Positions 43,482-52,032 of a DNA stretch of 64,000 bases are shown piece after piece; position 1 is the stretch's first letter; each line of letters starts with the position of its first letter. The notes beneath the pieces are model-generated. The model worked only from the letters and a program-made list of their open reading frames with translations. It was not told where the DNA came from and did no database searches. A program made the position numbers and the translations under genes. The DNA is from Pseudarthrobacter sp. NS4 (GTDB taxonomy: Bacteria > Actinomycetota > Actinomycetes > Actinomycetales > Micrococcaceae). The stretch covers positions 3,224,001 through 3,288,000 of the forward strand of contig NZ_CP103288.1 in the NCBI RefSeq assembly GCF_024758005.1, in the 5' to 3' direction.

Positions 43482-43560
43482 TTCGTATCCAGCTTCTGCG
43501 GAAACCGTGGAGAAGCTGCCTGATTCTGGCTGCGCTGGAAGACAAATTGCAGGTGTGACC
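43482..43560. promoter_or_regulatory. Control region of the dehydrogenase operon, paralogous to the lrp control region
   Basis: Contains CAGCTTCTG near the left end and GACAAATTGCAGGTGTGACC at the right end, with the same spacing as in the block at 44183-44261. Lies about 54 bp upstream of the E1 alpha ATG. Candidate Lrp/BkdR-type binding region. The rest of the 505-bp gap (to 43933) holds no gene I can support. Confidence 0.65.
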
Positions 43561-43933
43561 CACATTACGCGCAAGGACTGTGGACAGAATGACAACCCCG
43601 GCTATCGAGGCCTGTTCCGGATGGGCTTCAGCACCCGGAGCCAGGGAGGCTGCGGGCTGCCCGAGGTACTGGTTTGACTGTTTTGGAAGAGGTCTTGACC
43701 TCACCCTCCCGGGGGGATCACACTCTTATGACCGCGATTGACGATAACGTCTATCGGTCAATGTTCGGCAGGATCTTTTCCGCTCGTCACAGGGAGAAGA
43801 TTCCGCACCAGGTGGCAGGGTTCCCTTTGATGGGGGCTCCTGGCGCGGCGGCAGACGCGGAGGGGACAGTGCGGTCCCCTCCGTCTCCACATCATTCATG
43901 CACAGCAAAATTACAAAGGGTGGGGTATCTGTA

Positions 43934-44155
43934 ATGGACATTGAGAAGCTGTGGGACCGGCTCGAACCAGAAACGCGGCAGTGGCTGGTGGATAATCCCG
44001 GGTGCCGCATCCTTCCCCGAACCATTGCGGCAGAGATCAAAAAGGCCACCGGAGCCCAGTTCGAGCAGGACCGGCACGGTGAAAGTGTCCTCTCCCCCAG
44101 CGACTGCGACTTCATCCGCAGGGCAGCGGGACTCCATGATGCCCAGCGGCAGTGA
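43934..44155 (+). CDS. Hypothetical protein, 73 residues
   Basis: From ATG 43934 (MDIEKLWDRLEPETRQWLVDNPGCRILPRTIAAEIKKATG). A short helical, charged protein with DRHGESVLSPSDCDFIRRAAGLHDAQ at the end. A start at 43898 is possible. GGGTGGGG lies upstream. It stands in the gap between the dehydrogenase operon and lrp. Similar to short Micrococcaceae hypothetical proteins in feel only. Confidence 0.55.
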   Translation: MDIEKLWDRLEPETRQWLVDNPGCRILPRTIAAEIKKATGAQFEQDRHGESVLSPSDCDFIRRAAGLHDAQRQ

Positions 44156-44182
44156 ATCCCCGCTTCCGCGTCCCTGAGGGGA

Positions 44183-44261
44183 TTTGTATTCAGCTTCTGA
44201 GCTGTTCACAGCAAATGTGTCCGGTTACACCTACACTGAAAGACAAATTGTAGGTGTGACC
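44183..44261. promoter_or_regulatory. lrp control region with dyad
   Basis: A 79-bp block matching the one at 43482-43560 at both ends. It includes the inverted repeat GGTTACACCTAC (44223-44234) and GTAGGTGTGACC (44250-44261), 15-bp spacer, one mismatch. It ends 20 bp before the lrp start, suiting autoregulation. Confidence 0.7.
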
Positions 44262-44281
44262 TAGACAGGGGCCGTGGAACA

Positions 44282-44746
44282 TTGGCTACCAGGGATGCCG
44301 GGACGGAGCCCGTTCCGCTGGACGACATCGACCGCAGGATCATCTCGGAGCTGACCCGGGACGGCCGCATGTCCGTTACGCAGGTGGCCGAGAACGTCCA
44401 CATCTCGCGGGCGCATGCGTACACCCGGATTGCCAGGCTCACCGGCGAGGGGGTGCTGTCCAGGTTCACGGCGCTCGTGGATCCGATCAAGGCCGGGCTC
44501 CGCTCATCCGCCTACGTGACCTTGAAACTGAAGCAGGACTCCTGGCGCGAACTTCGCGACCAGCTGGGAGCCATCCCGGAGGTGCACCACATCGCCCTGG
44601 TGGGCGGCGACTTCGACGTGATCCTTCTCGTCCGCGCCGTGGACAACATAGACCTGCGGCGGGTCATCTTCGACCAGCTGCAGTCCATGCCCGGCGTGCT
44701 AGATACGCAGACGTTCCTTGTATTTGAGGACGTAGACACTCGCTGA
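44282..44746 (+). CDS. Lrp/AsnC-family regulator
   Basis: 154 residues, start TTG 44282 (MATRDAGTEPVPLDDIDRRIISELTRDGRMS). The N-terminal winged helix reads VTQVAENVHISRAHAYTRIARLTGEGVLSRFTALVDP, and the C-terminal RAM domain reads VHHIALVGGDFDVILLVRAVDNIDLRRVIFDQLQSMPGVLDTQTFLVFED. Together these are typical of BkdR-type regulators that bind branched-chain amino acids and control 2-oxoacid dehydrogenase operons. The dehydrogenase operon lies 0.85 kb upstream and shares the same control-region ends. Confidence 0.88.
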   Translation: MATRDAGTEPVPLDDIDRRIISELTRDGRMSVTQVAENVHISRAHAYTRIARLTGEGVLSRFTALVDPIKAGLRSSAYVTLKLKQDSWRELRDQLGAIPEVHHIALVGGDFDVILLVRAVDNIDLRRVIFDQLQSMPGVLDTQTFLVFEDVDTR

Positions 44747-44904
44747 GGTGTTGCTCGGCGCGGGCTCCCCTCCCCCGGGCCGACGCTGGCCTATCTTGGC
44801 ACAGCAAGTAGTCGGCTGGGCAGGCAGGACATAGGTTTACTCGTATTTTCCCCGGGGTACATCTCAGATTCGAATAAAGGGCCGCAATGCTGTAGTGCGG
44901 GACC

Positions 44905-45300
44905 GACCGTCGAGTGGGGCAGGGTGGGAGTACAACTGGCAGCCGAGAGCACGAGGACGGAACGCTCTGGGTTCCTGCTGACCTGATCACAGGCGCGAAG
45001 GCGGACCTGGATTCGGTGCAGCGGGCGGCGGATGCCACTGCGCTGGGCCTCGAGTGATCGGCGGGAACGGAGGTTGGCTGTGCCACCACAATAGTGTTCG
45101 CGAGAAGTTCCCCCTCACCGCCGCCAGTACCAGCACGGCCGTAGATGTAGCGTCCTCGGAACCCCGCTATGGCGACAGTCCCATGACTGCCCCGTCCCAG
45201 CGGTGGCAGGTGTACCAGCGCCGGCTCGTTGGAGCGGGATATGTTGGGGCTTGCTGTTCCGCTGGAGCTTGAGGCCTACTCGTCCTGCACCTAGTGTTCC
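44905..45300 (+). pseudogene. Decayed copy of the GAF-ANTAR gene
   Basis: The DNA matches the intact gene at 22421-23176 and the region just upstream (for example CTGGGTTCCTGCTG, TCGGTGCAGCGG, CCCAGCGGTGGCAGG) but has frameshifts and stops, and the ANTAR half is missing after about 45300. The remaining bases to 45495 contain nothing recognisable. Confidence 0.75.
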
Positions 45301-45495
45301 TGCGACTGGCAGGATGCACGCCTGAACTGTGGGCGAGGCACGTGGCTGGCAAGGGTTGTGGCGTAGAGGTACTTCAACGGCCGAAGGGTAAGTGACGATC
45401 TGTCCTGATGACGAGGCCTTTTTGATGCCTACAATGCGTTTCGCCTGACTGGCGGAGCGGGTAGGCGAATGAGGGTTCTCGGACCGATTTTCCTT

Positions 45496-45732
45496 CTACA
45501 GTGCGGGGTGGGGAGGACAGTTCATTGCGACCTCGTTGAGCTTGACCCAGATGGCGTGCATGAATCCGTCGCTGTGAGCGCGGACATAGGCGCAACGTAC
45601 CCCTTGCCTGTCCAACCGCTCAACCAGTAGGGTTCCGCCGTCGCAGCGAGTAACGAACACGTCGTCAGCCACCCAAGCCGCACCATCTCTGAAACCAAAC
45701 AGCGCATCAGGCGCCCCCGATTCTCCACTCAT
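45496..45732 (-). CDS. Hypothetical protein, 78 residues
   Basis: From ATG 45732 (MSGESGAPDALFGFRDGAAWVADDVFVTRCDGGTLLVERLDRQGVRCAYVRAHSD). A small beta-rich acidic protein with two cysteines. TTGAGG upstream gives a weak ribosome site. Unassigned; the 270 bp between it and the EspI-like gene show no further gene. Confidence 0.45.
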   Translation of the reverse strand: MSGESGAPDALFGFRDGAAWVADDVFVTRCDGGTLLVERLDRQGVRCAYVRAHSDGFMHAIWVKLNEVAMNCPPHPAL

Positions 45733-46004
45733 AGCCTCAAAGTAGATCCTGCTCCACAGCCTCCACACCCGTGCTCACTACCTGCATTTCAAAGATTGGG
45801 ACACTCGGATACTCAGTACAAGCGACAGGGTGAAAGGGCCGACAAGACCGGTTACTTGAGCCCAGCAGGTCATGACCGCGTCATCCCAGCATTCAACCAG
45901 CAGATGCCTTCTTAGCGATCCTGCGGCTTGCAGATTCCGGTGATTACTCGACGTCGATTGGGGACACGTTGCACGAGAGAAGGAGCATTTTCGGCGAGGA
46001 GGCT

Positions 46005-47363
46005 TTACCGGTACCCGTCCACAATCGCCGCGGCGATCTCTTTGTAGGCGCGGCGGGTCTCAGGTTTCAGAACATCCAAGGTCACCAGATCACCGTCGGC
46101 CACACCGCGGTCATGCGGAACGGCGATGAGTTCACGGCAGATGCCAGCAAGGTGCTCCTCGATTGCGTCCTTGTCCACGCGCGAAGAAACCTCGTCCTTG
46201 TCCGTAATCACCACGATCGCGTTCCGGGCCAGGTCCTCGTACCCGTGGCTCGCCAGCCAATGCAGGGTGCTGCGGGCACGCTTGGCTCCGCTGACTGCGT
46301 AGCCAGCGGCAATTACGAGGTTGTCCGCGGACTGCAGTATTCCGCTCATCGCGTTGTGCGTGACGCCGGTGCCGCAGTCAGTCAGGGCCACGGAGTAGTA
46401 GGCGGCGATGAGCTTGCGGATCCGCAGGTACTCTTCGGCAGTCAGCGAGTCAGAGACCTCCGGGTCCTGCTCTCCTGCAATCAAATGCAGCCTGCCCGCA
46501 TGGTGCATGTATCGGGCGAGGGCTGTTAGGGAATCAACGGAGTCGATGTTCCGGAGCAGGTCCGAGATGGTCCGCGGACTGGACTGCTGGTAGATGCCCT
46601 CGCCCAGAGCCCGCTCCACCAAGTCGCCCGAATCCGGGTTCGCATCGATGGCGCAGGGCGCATCACCCCGGAATTCAGCCAGCGTGAGGCCTACTCCCAC
46701 AGTGGTGGAGGTCTTGCCGATGCCGCCTTTGAGGCTCAGTACGGCGGTATTGTAGCTGCCCTGCAGCTGGCGTGAAATGCGGCGCCCCAGTTCTTCTTCC
46801 TGACGCTGCTTTGCACCCGGTCCCATATTCCAGGCACCGCCGGTCATGTTATAGATGGCGCCACGGAAACCCCCGACCGGCCTCGGCTTCTGTTCCTTCA
46901 CGAAGAGACCTGGTGAGCTGATGAAGTCCGACATGGGTGTGTCGGCAATGACCTCGGCCATGGTCGGCCGGGCCCGGCGGAACGCAGCCGTTTCAACAGG
47001 GGCAGACGACGGCGCCGAAGCGGTTTCCACCTCAGGCGAATTGGGGACGAAGGTGATGGCGTCCTGCTCCTCCACTTGCGCCGGTACCGGCGTGAAGGCC
47101 GGCGCCCGGGTGGGAACCGGAACGCGAGTAGCAGGCTTTGCGGCATCGGCTGCGGCGGCCGCCTCCGCCCAGGAGGCCCGGCGCGTTGTCAGGTTTCCCG
47201 CGTCGGGCGTGCTGGATGGGCTGGGAGTTACAGCTGGCATGGTTCCTGTCCGGACATCCGTCAGCTCACCGTCGGCGCGACGAACGTCGCGGCGTCGGCG
47301 CGGCAGCGGCTGCCCTGTATCGTCTGCATGGGCGCGTGCGTTCTGATCCTCCGGATCGGGCAT
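46005..47363 (-). CDS. EspI-like MinD/ParA-family ATPase (orphan)
   Basis: 452 residues. The first 170 are Ala/Pro/Thr-rich and disordered. A conserved link follows, GGFRGAIYNMTGGAWNMGPGAKQRQEEELGRRISRQL, and then the P-loop ATPase: SLKGGIGKTSTTVGVGLTLA (deviant Walker A), CAIDANPDSGDLVERAL (switch I), ALTDCGTGVTHNAMSGIL (Walker B/switch II). This organisation is that of EspI of ESX/type VII secretion. No eccC, esx or mycP genes are near, so a different role, such as scaffolding or positioning, is possible. Confidence 0.78.
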   Translation of the reverse strand: MPDPEDQNARAHADDTGQPLPRRRRDVRRADGELTDVRTGTMPAVTPSPSSTPDAGNLTTRRASWAEAAAAADAAKPATRVPVPTRAPAFTPVPAQVEEQDAITFVPNSPEVETASAPSSAPVETAAFRRARPTMAEVIADTPMSDFISSPGLFVKEQKPRPVGGFRGAIYNMTGGAWNMGPGAKQRQEEELGRRISRQLQGSYNTAVLSLKGGIGKTSTTVGVGLTLAEFRGDAPCAIDANPDSGDLVERALGEGIYQQSSPRTISDLLRNIDSVDSLTALARYMHHAGRLHLIAGEQDPEVSDSLTAEEYLRIRKLIAAYYSVALTDCGTGVTHNAMSGILQSADNLVIAAGYAVSGAKRARSTLHWLASHGYEDLARNAIVVITDKDEVSSRVDKDAIEEHLAGICRELIAVPHDRGVADGDLVTLDVLKPETRRAYKEIAAAIVDGYR

Positions 47364-47447
47364 GTCTGTCCCCCAGGACGTCTCGGCAAAAGGTTCTGCG
47401 GCACTGGTTCAAACAGTAAGTCTAAAGGGAGAACGCCGAAGCCAGGC

Positions 47448-47567
47448 TCAGATGCGGGTGAGCGCGGCAGCAACCACGGCCGCAGTGAGGATCAGCAGAA
47501 AAGTCAAAACGGCGTGGCGCTGCCACTTGGGTCGTCCTTTGTGCGGGTTGATGTCAACGTACGGCAT
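47448..47567 (-). CDS. Tiny membrane protein MPYVDINPHKG family, copy 2 (39 residues)
   Basis: MPYVDINPHKGRPKWQRHAV, then TFLLILTAAVVAAALTRI. Same 17-residue opening as copy 1 at 33923. ATG 47567 is two bases after the stop of the upstream partner gene. The upstream promoter region also matches copy 1 (CTTGAC, ACTTGTCA and GGGGATCACTG). Confidence 0.72.
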   Translation of the reverse strand: MPYVDINPHKGRPKWQRHAVLTFLLILTAAVVAAALTRI

Positions 47568-47569
47568 GG

Positions 47570-47731
47570 CTAGCGTCGCCCTCCTCGGCATGCCGCGGCA
47601 GGAGCGGCGATTCGGATGAGGCGGCCCTTGAGCCGGAGCATCTGGTGACGGACGAGAAAGGCAACCAGCAAGGTGCCCAAGAACGCAACGAGAGCCAGGG
47701 CAAAATTGAAAACAGCTATAACAGCCTCCAT
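47570..47731 (-). CDS. Tiny membrane protein, upstream partner of copy 2 (53 residues)
   Basis: MEAVIAVFNFALALVAFLGTLLVAFLV, then HQMLRLKGRLIRIAAPAAACRGGRR. Corresponds to the 48-residue protein at 34045 (LGTLL and QMLRLK). At the position of copy 1's GTG start the codon is ATA, so the start used here is the ATG overlapping the GGAGG site, or ATA initiation. The C-terminus differs. Confidence 0.6.
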   Translation of the reverse strand: MEAVIAVFNFALALVAFLGTLLVAFLVRHQMLRLKGRLIRIAAPAAACRGGRR

Positions 47732-48483
47732 TGGTTACAGTGATCCCCATCGCCATGAACTAATCACGAGACAGCTTGAATGACAAGTCACGTCAAGAGT
47801 CGGTCATGCCAATCAATGACTGACGGCCAGAAGACTCACGGCCAGCAGAGCTAGCAAATCGCGTTGGCCGGCGGCTTTCGTAAGCCCCCCCGATCAACCT
47901 GTCCGCGCGAAGGTGAAGTGTGTGCATCTGGCCCCCCTTACCACACAAGGCGAGACTCGTGCCCTTCGCCTGCTTAGTCACGAACATGGTTGGAAGAGTG
48001 CCAACGTGCTCACCATGCAGTGTCACACAACACGACCACGGATCATACTTCGGCGTTGTTTTACGGGCGATCTGAGAATGACAGCCCAACGACAAAATTG
48101 GCCATTGCTGGCACCACACAATTCCAAAAAATCGTGGGCCTATCGCTACACAAACGAGGCCGCAGCATTCGTCAAGGGGGTCGTCAACAACAAAGAGTGC
48201 TGATGGTACGGCGATAAGGAACTGCTGAACGGTAAAGCGGGTTCCCTAGATAGCCAGTGCTCGGCCCGGCGTAAGATGCTCAATTACGAATGCTGCCTAG
48301 CTGACAAAGGGTGCCAAACAAGCGGAAATGGTCAACAACAGGTGGCGGAACCTCCGAATAGCTCCTAGCGCTGCATTAACTAAGCAAACTCTATTAGCAA
48401 GGCATCACCTTCGTAGACCTCTGAATTATGCCTTTGTAGCTGATGGTCTAAGGTATAAAATTCTGACGGTCTTTGTGGGTGAT
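47732..48483. other. AT-richer intergenic stretch at the polysaccharide locus edge
   Basis: The 750 bp between the small-gene pair and the first glycosyltransferase has no ORF with a recognisable product or ribosome site. The first 90 bp hold the copy-2 promoter region. Nothing else was identified; composition changes here toward that of the polysaccharide locus. Confidence 0.5.
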
Positions 48484-49728
48484 TTAAGTTCCGATAGCTG
48501 AGCGCAAAGCGGTCAGAATTCTTCCAGTTGTAACGTGTGCAGAGAGGTTACTCTCGTAGTAGCTAAGCCCAGACTTGCCGTACGATGACAAAGCGCCCTG
48601 GCCTGACCTCGATAGCCGCAAGACGGCCTCAGCAAGTCCAGTAGCATCACCCGGGTCAACTGCCACGCCCGCACCTGCATCTCGTATCAGCGCAGCTCCA
48701 TCGCCGGCGAGCTGCCCTATGATCGGCAGCCCTGATGCCATGATCGACGAAATCTTGCTGGGAGTAGTGAAGCGAAGAAAGTCATCGTTAGCGAGGGAAA
48801 CAAGTTGTACATTAGCAGAGGCCATCATTGAGGGAACTTGCGCCTTTGGGATACGGTCGTGGAAGACCACACTTGAAATACGTTCAGTCGTAACTCGCTC
48901 CTGCAGCCGTCGCTTTGCGGTGCCGTCTCCCACGATGACAATCCGAACATTATCACTGGGGGCAAAGAGCTTTGCTGCCTCCAGTACCGTGTCCAGTCCC
49001 TGAGCTTCTCCGACCGCCCCCATGTACATAACACTAAAACTGCTTTGCCAGAGGTGTCGGTGGCTCCCGGTGTCTTCGGTTACCTCCGGCAAGAAGATCG
49101 TTTCGTCCGTTGGATTCGGCACATAGACGATCCTGGAAGGGTCCACATCGGGATTACGTTCCAAGATGAGGCTTCGCACCGATGGCGAAATCACGCCTAT
49201 GTACGCAGCACGATTTTCCATCAGCCGGACGACCGAACTGATTCGTCTGCTGATCATTTGGCCCAATAATCCTCGAGGAACCATCTTGCTGTTTATCAGC
49301 GAGTCCGGCCAAAGGTCTTGCACGTGCAGGAAATATGGCTTTCTCCCCAGCCTCGTCTCGGTCATGAGTGGCAAAGCCACACTCACAGGAGAGTTATACA
49401 CCCACACTGCATCCGTATTGGACAATGTGCGTGCCCCTAAAATTGCAGCGGACAATGCGAAGCTTGAGTAGTTGACTGCACGGCCCAATCCTGACGAGTC
49501 ATGGCTTGCGTATAGCGGAACCCTCGTTACTCTGGTTCCGCCTTCTGTCCGCGTGCTGCGCGGACGCTGGCTATAGCCATCGTAAAGGCGCCCCTGCGGG
49601 TAGTTGGGAAACCCCGTTAGGACCGAAACCTCATTGCCTTGGCGGATCATCTCGCGTGCGAAGACGCCAGGAAGCGCAGCAGGTCCCGTTTCAGGGTCAA
49701 ACCACTGAGTGAGCATTCCGACTTTCAT
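48484..49728 (-). CDS. Glycosyltransferase family 4 (WbuB-like)
   Basis: 414 residues, GT-B fold, from ATG 49728 (AGGGAC upstream). N-terminal Rossmann opening MKVGMLTQWFDPETGPAALPGVFAREMIRQGNEVSVLTGFPNYPQG is the WbuB/WcaI group signature. Acceptor-side LHVQDLWPDSL follows; donor-side motifs are VMYMGAVGEAQGLDTVLEAA, RIVIVGDG and FLRFTTPSKISSIMASGLPIIGQLAGDGA with the E/G region. It adds a sugar, possibly FucNAc or a relative, to the polyprenyl-linked repeat. It overlaps the upstream epimerase gene by four bases. Confidence 0.82.
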   Translation of the reverse strand: MKVGMLTQWFDPETGPAALPGVFAREMIRQGNEVSVLTGFPNYPQGRLYDGYSQRPRSTRTEGGTRVTRVPLYASHDSSGLGRAVNYSSFALSAAILGARTLSNTDAVWVYNSPVSVALPLMTETRLGRKPYFLHVQDLWPDSLINSKMVPRGLLGQMISRRISSVVRLMENRAAYIGVISPSVRSLILERNPDVDPSRIVYVPNPTDETIFLPEVTEDTGSHRHLWQSSFSVMYMGAVGEAQGLDTVLEAAKLFAPSDNVRIVIVGDGTAKRRLQERVTTERISSVVFHDRIPKAQVPSMMASANVQLVSLANDDFLRFTTPSKISSIMASGLPIIGQLAGDGAALIRDAGAGVAVDPGDATGLAEAVLRLSRSGQGALSSYGKSGLSYYESNLSAHVTTGRILTALRSAIGT

Positions 49729-50708
49729 GAGTCCCTCCAATTTGGTTCTCGGATTGAAGAACCGGAAAGAGCGCGAACAAGACTGTCAGTCATTCCACAG
49801 TTTGCCGATAAGGTGCCATCCTGAGCCTGGCCAAACCACATCAACTCCAATCGGCGGATATGTCCTGATAGCTGGCCGCCGAGAACGCGGGAAAGGTTTC
49901 GTCCTACAAACAACACAGACCTACATAATCCAGCAGGGAGCACTAAGGGCTGTTTGCCTCCACTGGCCGCAGCGAGGACAGAGGAAACAGTTCCACCTTC
50001 CCAGGGCTGTAATTGAATTCTGAGTAAACCATCAGGGCTAAATGCAGTCCTGATGACAAAATCGACGAGGCCATCGATGGAACTCACCGACGTCGGCTGC
50101 GTTCCCGGCGCTGCAACGCAGGCAAAGGGCGAGCGTGCAACAGCCTGCAAATTCTTGGTCGTCTTTCGATCGGAACCCTGAACAGAGGTCGCTCGCACTA
50201 TCGTTGTGGCCAGATTCCCAGAAACTGCGGAGACAACAGACTCCCCGAGGGCCTTTGACCTCGAATAAGGTGAGAAAGGATGCGTCGTCGGTGAGGCATC
50301 GAGAACGCTCGCGTTTCCTTGGACGGCCGCCGAACTCAGATGGACGTAGTGTAGTACCCTTGATTTTTTCGCGGCCAATGCCAACACGCCTGGCAAGAGT
50401 GCGTTAGCACCGAAGAGTTGAGGCGTGGCGGCAGAACCTGGTTCAGCGAGTCCAGCAGCATTGATGACAATATCGCCCGGCAGTAACTGTTCAGAAAGCT
50501 CCTCGACCTCCTTCTTGAACATCGCCAACCTTGCAACGTAGTCAGGCAGCAAGAGCCCACCGGGCGCTTCCAACCTAGGAGCACGGAGACGTACGACTCG
50601 TGCTTTTTGGCTTTCGAGCTCGGCGCTCAGATGACGCCCAACGAATCCGCTCGAACCGAAAATAACCCAACGCTGGGCGGAGTCTCTTGGATTGATGTAC
50701 AGACTCAA
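49725..50708 (-). CDS. NAD-dependent epimerase/dehydratase family protein
   Basis: 327 residues, start TTG 50708. Rossmann motif VIFGSSGFVGRHLSAEL (GxxGxxG), DIVINAAGLAEPGS, VHLSSAAVQGN, and an extended-SDR YSRSKALGESVV (YxxxK). These fit a nucleotide-sugar reductase or epimerase, acting on a UDP-sugar at the cytoplasmic face. It lies between the initiating transferase and the WbuB-like transferase. Substrate unknown. Confidence 0.78.
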   Translation of the reverse strand: MSLYINPRDSAQRWVIFGSSGFVGRHLSAELESQKARVVRLRAPRLEAPGGLLLPDYVARLAMFKKEVEELSEQLLPGDIVINAAGLAEPGSAATPQLFGANALLPGVLALAAKKSRVLHYVHLSSAAVQGNASVLDASPTTHPFSPYSRSKALGESVVSAVSGNLATTIVRATSVQGSDRKTTKNLQAVARSPFACVAAPGTQPTSVSSIDGLVDFVIRTAFSPDGLLRIQLQPWEGGTVSSVLAAASGGKQPLVLPAGLCRSVLFVGRNLSRVLGGQLSGHIRRLELMWFGQAQDGTLSANCGMTDSLVRALSGSSIREPNWRDS

Positions 50709-50729
50709 TATCAGTCCTTATATTTGGAT

Positions 50730-51749
50730 TTAATTAACTTCAGGCATCTTGTGACGCAGATGTCGTCTAATCGTCATAGGCATCAGCAGATACCCGACGG
50801 TCAAAGCAAGCAAAAGGATTACTGCAGTAGCTGACTCAATCAGTCCCCCACCGAGAGCCAGGAGACCAACCATCCCGGCGATCAAGCTGAAAACACTCAC
50901 TATTGAGGAGACAGTTATGTGTGATAGAGATTGATCGGTCAGGCGCTGATATACGTGACTTCGATGCGCTTCCGCCCAATTCTCACCGGCGCGGATGCGC
51001 CTAATTAACGTGCTAGCTACATCGGATATATAAATAATTAAGGGACCCGCGACTGAGATTGGATTTATTCCGGTGAGCAATGCAGCGATGGCAATGGTGG
51101 CTATCGAAGCTCCCAGCAGGTAACTCCCGGCATCGCCCAAGAACATCCTGCCACCCATGAGGTTCCAAGGAAGGAAGGCAGTAAAAACTGCGGCAATGAG
51201 TACTCCCCCCACCAAGAGCCAATCTTGATCCGACCGTGCCCCCAATAAAACAAATATTGTACCGACGACTAGCCCATGTAGAGCCGAGATACCGTTTATT
51301 CCGTCCATGAAATTTGCAGCATTAGTGTAGGTGGCAAATGCAAATGCGCCGAAAACGATCCACCACCATTCCGCCCCCGTAAGCGCCACAAGGAACGCGC
51401 TCGAGGTGATTCCAATCCCAAGCTGGGATAGAAAGCGCAAAGTAGCTCTCAATCCCCACAGGTCCTCCACAGCTCCTACAACAGACGCGAACACGGCAGC
51501 TAAGAGGCATATCGTCAGCAGCCAACTCGCGTCGATGTGCTGTCCGTTAAGCGAGATGTAGATAGTCATGACCAGTACTGCGGATGCAAGGGCCATGCCG
51601 GCCCCCCTCAGTACGGGGACAGTATGGGACGAGCGATGGTTGGGAACGTCCACCACACCCAGCCGCTGCAAAATCGGTCGGACTAGGGATAGAGTCCCGG
51701 ACGCCAACAGAAACGTGGCGCCTGCCACGAACCATATATATCCGCTCAC
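50730..51749 (-). CDS. Polyprenyl-phosphate glycosyl-1-phosphate transferase (WecA/WbpL-type)
   Basis: 339 residues with about ten helices. Family signatures: GVVDVPNHRSSHTVPVLRGAGMALA (first loop), SVVGAVEDLWGLRATLRFLSQLG, ATYTNAANFMDGINGISALHG (NxxNxxDGxDG-like block), LGDAGSYLLGA and the C-terminal HRSHVYQRLTDQSLSH with the catalytic His. It transfers a HexNAc-1-phosphate to undecaprenyl phosphate and so initiates the repeat unit. GTG is the apparent start. It precedes the epimerase by 21 bp. Confidence 0.85.
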   Translation of the reverse strand: MSGYIWFVAGATFLLASGTLSLVRPILQRLGVVDVPNHRSSHTVPVLRGAGMALASAVLVMTIYISLNGQHIDASWLLTICLLAAVFASVVGAVEDLWGLRATLRFLSQLGIGITSSAFLVALTGAEWWWIVFGAFAFATYTNAANFMDGINGISALHGLVVGTIFVLLGARSDQDWLLVGGVLIAAVFTAFLPWNLMGGRMFLGDAGSYLLGASIATIAIAALLTGINPISVAGPLIIYISDVASTLIRRIRAGENWAEAHRSHVYQRLTDQSLSHITVSSIVSVFSLIAGMVGLLALGGGLIESATAVILLLALTVGYLLMPMTIRRHLRHKMPEVN

Positions 51750-52032
51750 GAGGTGAATCCTGACAAGGATGTTTTATTCTTAACCATTGCCCTGCAATCT
51801 CCGTACTAAGGCCTTCGTAAATCGAGTAACCAGTGGTCGTCACCGTAGTATCTAGCAGCGACGGCGCGAGTTAATTATTGGACCGGCACTAATTTGTTTG
51901 AAACTCGTCGCGGGTGCATCCGGAGCTCTTTCCTGTGCGCACAACCCGATCGGCAGTCGTTTAGCCTCGCCAACGGTAGGCGCATTGGAATCAAAGGAAA
52001 GCATGATTTCGTCGGTTCCCGGCGCATCGGCA

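Noticed and set aside
43674..43934. 86-codon plus-strand ORF
   Set aside because: No ribosome site or conserved pattern, and it occupies the gap beside the dehydrogenase promoter region.
47913..48203. 96-codon plus-strand ORF in the AT-richer gap
   Set aside because: No SD, no recognisable fold, unusual composition.
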